A DNA stretch of 64,000 nucleotides, from the NCBI RefSeq assembly GCF_025758695.1, contig NZ_JANJQP010000003.1, forward strand, positions 1-64,000, in the 5' to 3' direction. Shown here one piece after another: positions 58,697 through 64,000 of the stretch. Source of the DNA: Oenococcus kitaharae. Its GTDB lineage: Bacteria; Bacillota; Bacilli; Lactobacillales; Lactobacillaceae. Position numbers and translations under genes: made by a program. The notes beneath the pieces were generated by a model. It saw nothing but the letters and a program-made list of their open reading frames with translations, did no database searches and was not told the origin of the DNA. The first letter of the stretch is position 1; every line of letters begins with the position of its first letter.

Positions 58697-59927
58697 TGGA
58701 TTGAACAATTCCAGAAATGATTTCGAGATTTTCCAACAGCTGATTAATGGCGAAAAACTGGATTATTTGGATAGTGCCGCAACTGCTCAAAGGCCAGTAT
58801 CTGTCTTAAAAGCCGTCAGTGACTTTTATCGGCATGATAATGCCAATGTCCATCGTAGTATCAATACTTTAAGCAGCCGCGCCACAGATAGCTATGAAGC
58901 GGCGCGAGACAAGGTGGCGGGATTTATTCACGCAGTTGACAGCCAGTCGATTGTTTTCACACGCTCGACGACTGAAAGCCTGAATTTAGTTGCCCGTAGT
59001 TTTGGTGATTTGGTTGTGACAGCCGGCGATGAGATTTTGGTTTCCGAGATGGAGCATCACAGCAACTTGATTCCTTGGCAGCAATTAGCTCAGCGCAAAC
59101 AGGCCAAACTTGTTTACATAGGCTTACAAGCAGATGGCGAACTAAATATGACTGATTTAAAACGCAAACTGACTTCACGGACTAAAATTGTCGCCATTGC
59201 ACAAGTCTCCAATGTATTAGGCACGATTAACCCGATTAAGGAAATCGCGCGTTTGGCACATGAGCAAGGTGCTTATATGGTCGTTGACGGCGCACAAGCG
59301 GCACCGCATTTTGCTGTCGATGTGCAGGATTTGGATGCTGATTTCTATGCCTTTTCCGGACATAAAATGCTGGCACCAGCAGGGATTGGCGTTTTATATG
59401 GTAAGAAGGCATTATTAGATCAGATGTCGCCGGTCCAATTCGGTGGTGAAATGATTGACCATGTGGATGAACAATCGGCGACTTGGGCGGCCGCCCCTTT
59501 GAAGTTTGAAGCGGGTACGCCCAATATTGGCGGTGCGATCGGTTTGGCTGCAGCGATCGATTATCTGCAGGCCTTGGGTATGGATAAGATCGAGGCTTAC
59601 GAGCAGGATTTAATGGCGATTGTTTTGAAAGGTCTGTCGCAGATTGATGGTCTGACAATTTATGGACCTTTGGATGCTGCAAAACATGCGTCAGTCCTTG
59701 CTTTTAATCTTGGCAAACTGCATGCGCACGATGTGGCCACGGCTTTGGATCTGCAAGGCATTGAAGTCCGTGCCGGCGACCACTGTGCCCAACCTTTGAT
59801 GCATTATTTAGGTATCAGTGCAGCTGTTCGTGCGAGTTTTTATTTTTACAATACGCGTGATGATGTCGACCGTCTGATCAGCGGGTTGCAGCGGACAAAG
59901 GAGTTCTTTTCTAATGCAGCTAGATAA
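58689..59927 (+). CDS. sufS: Cysteine desulfurase SufS
   Basis: 412 residues of the group II desulfurase type: YLDSAATAQRP at the N-terminus, EMEHHSNLIPWQ, VDGAQAAPHF, the PLP Lys in FSGHKMLAPAGIGVLYG, and the catalytic Cys in RAGDHCAQPLM. It takes sulfur from cysteine and passes it to SufU. ATG 58689 follows GAAAGGAG and overlaps sufD by 8 nt. Confidence 0.96.
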   Translation: MDNGLNNSRNDFEIFQQLINGEKLDYLDSAATAQRPVSVLKAVSDFYRHDNANVHRSINTLSSRATDSYEAARDKVAGFIHAVDSQSIVFTRSTTESLNLVARSFGDLVVTAGDEILVSEMEHHSNLIPWQQLAQRKQAKLVYIGLQADGELNMTDLKRKLTSRTKIVAIAQVSNVLGTINPIKEIARLAHEQGAYMVVDGAQAAPHFAVDVQDLDADFYAFSGHKMLAPAGIGVLYGKKALLDQMSPVQFGGEMIDHVDEQSATWAAAPLKFEAGTPNIGGAIGLAAAIDYLQALGMDKIEAYEQDLMAIVLKGLSQIDGLTIYGPLDAAKHASVLAFNLGKLHAHDVATALDLQGIEVRAGDHCAQPLMHYLGISAAVRASFYFYNTRDDVDRLISGLQRTKEFFSNAAR

Positions 59928-60369
59928 ATTAAATCTTTTATACCGTCAGCTGATTTTAGAAAACGCAGCCCATCCCCAGCATTATGGCCATTTGGCAAAT
60001 TCCAGCTATCATTTGATGCTGCCCAATCCGACTTGCGGCGATACGATTAATGTTGAAATGGTTTTCCAGGCAGAGAAGGTGGCCGAGATCGCGTTTACAG
60101 GTCAAGGCTGTACAATTTCTCAAGCCTCGGCTAGCATGATGACAAGCGTTTTGCTGGGTCAAAATTTGGTCGATGCTAAAAAATTAATCGCTTCTTTTAG
60201 CCGCTTGATCATGGGCGAGCCTATTTCTGATCAAGAAAATCAGGCTCTCGGGGATGCTGCAGTTTTAGCTTCTGTCGCAGAATTTCCAACGCGTATTAGA
60301 TGCGCAACGCTGGCTTGGCATGCAGCGGATAATTTGTTAGACCAGTATTTGGAGAAAAAGCATGAGTAA
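59914..60369 (+). CDS. sufU: Sulfur-transfer protein SufU
   Basis: 151 residues with the zinc/sulfur-acceptor site: Cys41 and Asp43 in NPTCGDTI, Cys66 in [10 protein letters not shown] and Cys128 in IRCATLAW. In Gram-positive bacteria SufU is the zinc-dependent sulfur acceptor of SufS. It overlaps sufS by 14 nt and sufB by 8 nt. Confidence 0.95.
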   Translation: MQLDKLNLLYRQLILENAAHPQHYGHLANSSYHLMLPNPTCGDTINVEMVFQAEKVAEIAFTGQGCTISQASASMMTSVLLGQNLVDAKKLIASFSRLIMGEPISDQENQALGDAAVLASVAEFPTRIRCATLAWHAADNLLDQYLEKKHE

Positions 60370-61765
60370 AGTGTCGGATGTTGTCCAAGATAGCAGTTAT
60401 GAATTTGGGTTTCACGATAATGTGGCACCTGTTTTTTCGACCGGCCGCGGTCTGAATGAAGATATTATTCGACAAATATCCAAAGAAAAAGAAGAGCCGA
60501 AATGGATGCTTGATTATCGACTGCATGCCTATCAAATCTATCAATCTTTGCCGATGCCGAATTTTGGCCCGGATTTGTCCAAAATGGATTTGTCGCAGAT
60601 GCTTTACTATCAAAAACCGACTGATAGAAAATATCGGGATTGGGATCAGGTACCGGATAAAATCAAGCAGACGTTTGACCGCTTGGGTGTTCCTGAAGCA
60701 GAAAGAAAGTATCTGGCTGGTTCTTCGGCCCAATATGAATCCGAGGCTGTCTACGGCAATATGCGCGACTCATTTGCAAAACTAGGTATTATCTTCACGG
60801 ATACGGATTCGGCTTTAAAAGAATATCCGGAATTGTTTAAAAAGTGGTTTGGCAAACTGGTCAAATCAGACAACAATAAATTTGCTGCTTTAAATTCAGC
60901 TGTTTGGTCAGGCGGCAGTTTTATTTATGTGCCTAAGGGTGTTAAGACGACTGTACCGATCCAGTCTTATTTTCGTTTGAACGCTGAAAATTCCGGCCAG
61001 TTCGAACGTACTTTAATCATTGTTGATGAAGGTGCCAGCATCAATTATGTCGAAGGATGTACGGCACCGAACTATCAATCGGATAGTCTGCACGCCGCAG
61101 TCGTCGAAGTTAATGTGCTGCCGCATGCTTATTGTCGTTACACAACGATCCAAAATTGGTCAAAAAACGTCTACAGTCTAGAAACTAAGCGTGCTCAAGC
61201 TCAAGAAGGTGCCATCATGGAATGGGTCGACGGTAATCTGGGCGCCAAGGCCACGATGAAATACCCGTCGGTGTATTTGAATGGCGAAGGTGCGCGCGGT
61301 ACGATGCTGTCGATTGCTGTTGCCGGCAGCGGCATGGATTCAGACACAGGTGCACAAATGATTCACAATGCAAAAAATACATCTTCGTCGATTATTTCCA
61401 AATCCATTTCAAAAGATGGCGGCCGCGTTGATTACCGTGGCAAGGTGCGTTTTGGCGAACATTCGGACGGCTCTTTTTCGCATGTCGAGTGCGACACGAT
61501 TATCATGGACGACAAATCTTCTAGCGACACGATTCCTTACAATGAGATTTATAACGGCAATGTCTCAATGGAACATGAAGCCAAAGTGTCCAAGATTTCT
61601 GAAGAACAGCTTTACTACTTGATGAGCCGCGGTATTTCCGAACAGAAAGCCACAGAAATGATCATTATGGGTTTTGTCGAGCCCTTTACCAAGGAATTGC
61701 CAATGGAATATGCGGTCGAGTTGAATCGTTTGATCAGCTTTGAGATGGCAGGGTCGATTGGCTAA
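60362..61765 (+). CDS. sufB: Fe-S cluster scaffold protein SufB
   Basis: 467 residues with the SufB hallmarks: [35 protein letters not shown] with a conserved Cys, [26 protein letters not shown] and the C-terminal [13 protein letters not shown]. It is the main scaffold on which clusters form together with SufC and SufD. Confidence 0.97.
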   Translation: MSKVSDVVQDSSYEFGFHDNVAPVFSTGRGLNEDIIRQISKEKEEPKWMLDYRLHAYQIYQSLPMPNFGPDLSKMDLSQMLYYQKPTDRKYRDWDQVPDKIKQTFDRLGVPEAERKYLAGSSAQYESEAVYGNMRDSFAKLGIIFTDTDSALKEYPELFKKWFGKLVKSDNNKFAALNSAVWSGGSFIYVPKGVKTTVPIQSYFRLNAENSGQFERTLIIVDEGASINYVEGCTAPNYQSDSLHAAVVEVNVLPHAYCRYTTIQNWSKNVYSLETKRAQAQEGAIMEWVDGNLGAKATMKYPSVYLNGEGARGTMLSIAVAGSGMDSDTGAQMIHNAKNTSSSIISKSISKDGGRVDYRGKVRFGEHSDGSFSHVECDTIIMDDKSSSDTIPYNEIYNGNVSMEHEAKVSKISEEQLYYLMSRGISEQKATEMIIMGFVEPFTKELPMEYAVELNRLISFEMAGSIG

Positions 61766-61774
61766 ACATTGTTC

Positions 61775-62101
61775 ATGACTCAGACTGATGGACAAAAAAA
61801 CGCTTTTGAAACAAAAGCGTTAGAATCGTTATCTAAAATTATCGATCCGGAATTAGGCGTCGACATCGTTAATCTCGGATTGATTTACGGTATTTCTCTA
61901 TCGGCCGATGCCTGCTGCACAGTCACAATGACTTTGACGATTATGGGCTGCCCTTTATCGGATTATCTGAATCGGTCTATTCAAGAACAGTTAGAGGAAT
62001 TACCGGAAGTCAAGACGGTGGCCATTAATTTGGTCTGGGAACCAGCCTGGTCAATTGATAAGATGTCGCGCGAGGCCAAGATGGATCTGGGCATTCATTA
62101 A
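61775..62101 (+). CDS. DUF59/MIP18 family protein linked to SUF (SufT-like)
   Basis: 108 residues: LESLSKIIDPELGVDIVNLG, LIYGISLSAD, MTLTIMGCPLSDY with the conserved Cys, and VWEPAWSIDKMSREAK. These small proteins help in Fe-S cluster maturation. ATG 61775 lies 9 bp after sufB; a TTG two codons earlier is possible. It ends 4 bp inside the convergent regulator gene. Confidence 0.92.
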   Translation: MTQTDGQKNAFETKALESLSKIIDPELGVDIVNLGLIYGISLSADACCTVTMTLTIMGCPLSDYLNRSIQEQLEELPEVKTVAINLVWEPAWSIDKMSREAKMDLGIH

Positions 62102-63027
62102 TTACCGGATGGCAGTGGGAAACTTTCTGTATCTGCGACAGCGTCTTCTTGACGATCGACTGCTTTAAATTCTCCTGTCTGGAAATAATGATCAACATAA
62201 TCGACCACCGATTGGTTGCCGCTAAAACGAGCAAAGGTCTGAGCTTGCTGCAGTAAGCTCTTAACCTGCTCAGAATCGGCTTCGGTCTGAGCCAATGCAT
62301 ACGCTCTAGCATAAAGGAGCTGTTCTAGATATGAAAAGACTTTTGTCTCTTTAATAATGTCCAAGCCTGCTTGACTAGCCTTGAGGCTCTTCTTGAACTG
62401 CTTGTTCGATGCGTAAAAATTAGCTAAATTAGCCAGCAAATGAACTGATCTTTGATTATCCGGGAATTTCTTATCTTCGACAATCACTTGATTAATCTGG
62501 TCAAAATAGTAAGCAGCTAAATCGGACTTGTTCTTTTCAAAGTAAATAATGCCCAAGCCTTTGAGTGCAAAGAGTTGTTCATAACTGATTTGGTCATTTG
62601 CCGTATGCTCCAATATCCAATTAAAGAAAAATTGTGCTTCGTCAAAATCCTTTTTCCAATTTAATGCAAGATTGCCTTTGAGATAATACAATACATTGAG
62701 CAGGCCCTTGTCCCGAGCTTGATTTTCTTTAATCGAGTCCAGCAATTTGGCAGCTTTCTCAAAATGGTAGCTTGAAGTCAGCTGAAAAACCTGATCTATT
62801 TTATTTTGAAGTGCTTCTTTAACTTCGTCGTTAAAATCTGAAAATACATCATTTAAAGTCAAGTTCAAACGCTTGCAGATTCTTACAAGAATATCTGGCG
62901 ATGGTGCCAAACCTTGGCTCTCTAATTTGCTAATGGTGGCCTGTGTGCAAATGCCTGCAGCCAGCTTTATCTGAGATATTTTCATTTCTTTTCTACGCGC
63001 GACTATGATTTTATTTAAAAACATCAT
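62098..63027 (-). CDS. HTH regulator with TPR-type repeats (RRNPP-like)
   Basis: 309 residues: an HTH_3/XRE domain at about 8-62 (IIVARRKEMKISQIKLAAGI, then CTQATISKLESQG) and a helical repeat domain (about 75-280) like those of PlcR-type peptide-sensing regulators. AGGAG is followed by two in-frame ATGs (63027 and 63024). No small peptide gene is recognisable next to it on either strand, so peptide control is only a possibility. Overlaps the DUF59 gene tail-to-tail. Confidence 0.8.
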   Translation of the reverse strand: MMFLNKIIVARRKEMKISQIKLAAGICTQATISKLESQGLAPSPDILVRICKRLNLTLNDVFSDFNDEVKEALQNKIDQVFQLTSSYHFEKAAKLLDSIKENQARDKGLLNVLYYLKGNLALNWKKDFDEAQFFFNWILEHTANDQISYEQLFALKGLGIIYFEKNKSDLAAYYFDQINQVIVEDKKFPDNQRSVHLLANLANFYASNKQFKKSLKASQAGLDIIKETKVFSYLEQLLYARAYALAQTEADSEQVKSLLQQAQTFARFSGNQSVVDYVDHYFQTGEFKAVDRQEDAVADTESFPLPSGN

Positions 63028-63482
63028 GTTCTCCTAGAAACGTTTATTCGTTTATTGTGAAAATTGAATTAACAATAATCCCTATTCTTAAATCATATCA
63101 TTATTCATGAAATAAAAAAAGATAGATAGGCAATCAAACAATGTGATTAATAAAAAATCAAGGACCGGTTATAATAAACAGTCATTTTATTAAATGCCGT
63201 TTGATCAGAATCCAGTCATTTTGAATTGTCAATCCTTTGGCAATAATCGCAATATCACGCTGATTTGAGGTTTTTCACACAGAAAAATCTGCTCGTTAAA
63301 TGGATTTTGTATGGAATTTCATGATTCGAAAATTTCAGAATTGTTAACATTCCGATTTTAGTTAATAATATTTATAAAATAATTATTATAGTCTGGATCC
63401 GGTACAGCAGATACTATAGCGATTAACTCTGCAATCTAATCAAATCACAGAGAAAAATAGTTCCAATTTAATTGACATAACT
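63028..63482. other. Intergenic stretch without recognised gene
   Basis: About 455 bp, A+T-rich, between two minus-strand genes. A TTGACA hexamer lies on the minus strand at 63232-63227 and several TA-rich -10-like sequences are present, but I cannot choose a promoter with confidence. No terminator with a clear T run is seen. Confidence 0.4.
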
Positions 63483-64000
63483 TCATTTCGAAAATGTTTT
63501 TAATATTTTTCCAGAACCTGTGTCGATTTTCTCCAAAGTGACGAATCTATCGTTGCTGCTTAAAGTAAGAAGATAGACTTCTGGCATGTTCATAGATTGC
63601 CAATCTTTAAAAGAAAACTGCCCAGCGGTTAAATGGTTGAACAACATGCTGAGAGCCGTGCCATGACTGCAGATGATCATATTATTGTCAGCTGAGCGAA
63701 TCGCTTCTGTAAAAAAAGCGACCATTCTTTTTTGGACTTGGGCCATATTCTCTTCATTAGGAAATTGACATTGAAAATCTGCCCATAAAGATTGCAAATG
63801 TTGCTGCCAGTTCGTTTGCCAACTGCTTTGGCGTTCCCTGAGCATCTCGGATTGTGTAATTGGCAGCTGCAAGCTTTTTGCCGTGGGTTGAATCGTCTCC
63901 AAGGCACGAAGATATGGCGATGAATAGATAGACTGGATCTGCTTGTCTTGAAAATAACTGCTTAAGGCATCTGCTAATTTTTTGCCTTGCTGAGTGAGTG
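63483..64000 (-). CDS. Histidine phosphatase superfamily protein, partial at window edge
   Basis: The frame is open to the right window edge (codons from 63998), so the N-terminus with the first RHG motif is missing. The visible part has LTQQGKKLADALSSYF, YSSPYLRALETIQPTA and the second catalytic region MIICSHGTALSMLF, all typical of phosphoglycerate-mutase-like phosphatases. The TTG at 63902 is an internal codon, not a start. The substrate cannot be told. Confidence 0.88.
   Translation of the reverse strand, partial: LTQQGKKLADALSSYFQDKQIQSIYSSPYLRALETIQPTAKSLQLPITQSEMLRERQSSWQTNWQQHLQSLWADFQCQFPNEENMAQVQKRMVAFFTEAIRSADNNMIICSHGTALSMLFNHLTAGQFSFKDWQSMNMPEVYLLTLSSNDRFVTLEKIDTGSGKILKTFSK

Noticed and set aside
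63028-63482. PapR-like peptide gene for the HTH/TPR regulator
   Set aside because: Only frames of 15-24 codons without signal-peptide character or ribosome binding site were seen.
1-64000. CRISPR array, tRNA or rRNA genes
   Set aside because: No regularly spaced repeats and no recognisable tRNA or rRNA sequence were found on reading through both strands.

Overview
The window looks like the chromosome of a fermentative, low-to-moderate G+C lactic acid bacterium. Family content (LCP protein, PTS EIIC, Rgg regulators, SUF system ordered CDSUB, anaerobic ribonucleotide reductase, a MutY without iron-sulfur cysteines, fused amino-acid ABC binding/permease protein, sugar O-acetyltransferase) points to Lactobacillales. 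The overall flavour is Leuconostocaceae, possibly Oenococcus; that genus assignment is my inference and is not proven by a marker gene.

Left third (1-19.3 kb), housekeeping: the end of a cell-wall glucosaminidase, a Ser-rich membrane-anchored protein, an LCP ligase with cytidine deaminase, then a sugar locus (RpiR regulator, three Gfo/Idh/MocA dehydrogenases, a lone lactose/cellobiose-type EIIC, a cre-like site). Next comes a compact arginine operon argC-argJ-argD-argF-carA-carB-argB with ARG-box-like sequences over its promoter and a terminator-like hairpin in its leader, followed by an ammonium transporter.

Middle (19.3-48.2 kb), accessory: IS and pseudogene debris at 19.3-20.1 kb lead into an A+T-rich peptide module. 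It has a 40-codon SHP-pheromone-like gene divergent from an rgg regulator, a 56-residue putative precursor peptide with a strong ribosome binding site, two unrecognised proteins and an ABC exporter. This is the best candidate for an undescribed system. After an MFS pump come a DinJ/YafQ-type toxin-antitoxin pair, a second rgg with a three-gene ABC transporter, and a peptidoglycan-binding/glycoside-hydrolase-like protein. That stretch is flanked by two copies of a membrane-protein gene that share even their terminator. A second peptide-like operon (43.7-48.2 kb) combines a 71-residue one-TM peptide with two cysteines, an ABC ATPase and permease, a minimal site-2-protease-like protein, a membrane-anchored CPWC thioredoxin-like protein and further membrane proteins. 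An ABC exporter pseudogene with two in-frame stops (38.0-39.7 kb), an aminotransferase/LysR pair, a stand-alone ribB and a sugar acetyltransferase lie between.

Right (48.2-64 kb), housekeeping: mutY, a lysine-riboswitch-controlled amino-acid ABC transporter, a NiCoT transporter following nrdD-nrdG, the suf operon with a DUF59 gene, an HTH/TPR regulator and the end of a histidine phosphatase gene cut by the window edge. I saw no rRNA, tRNA or CRISPR array.
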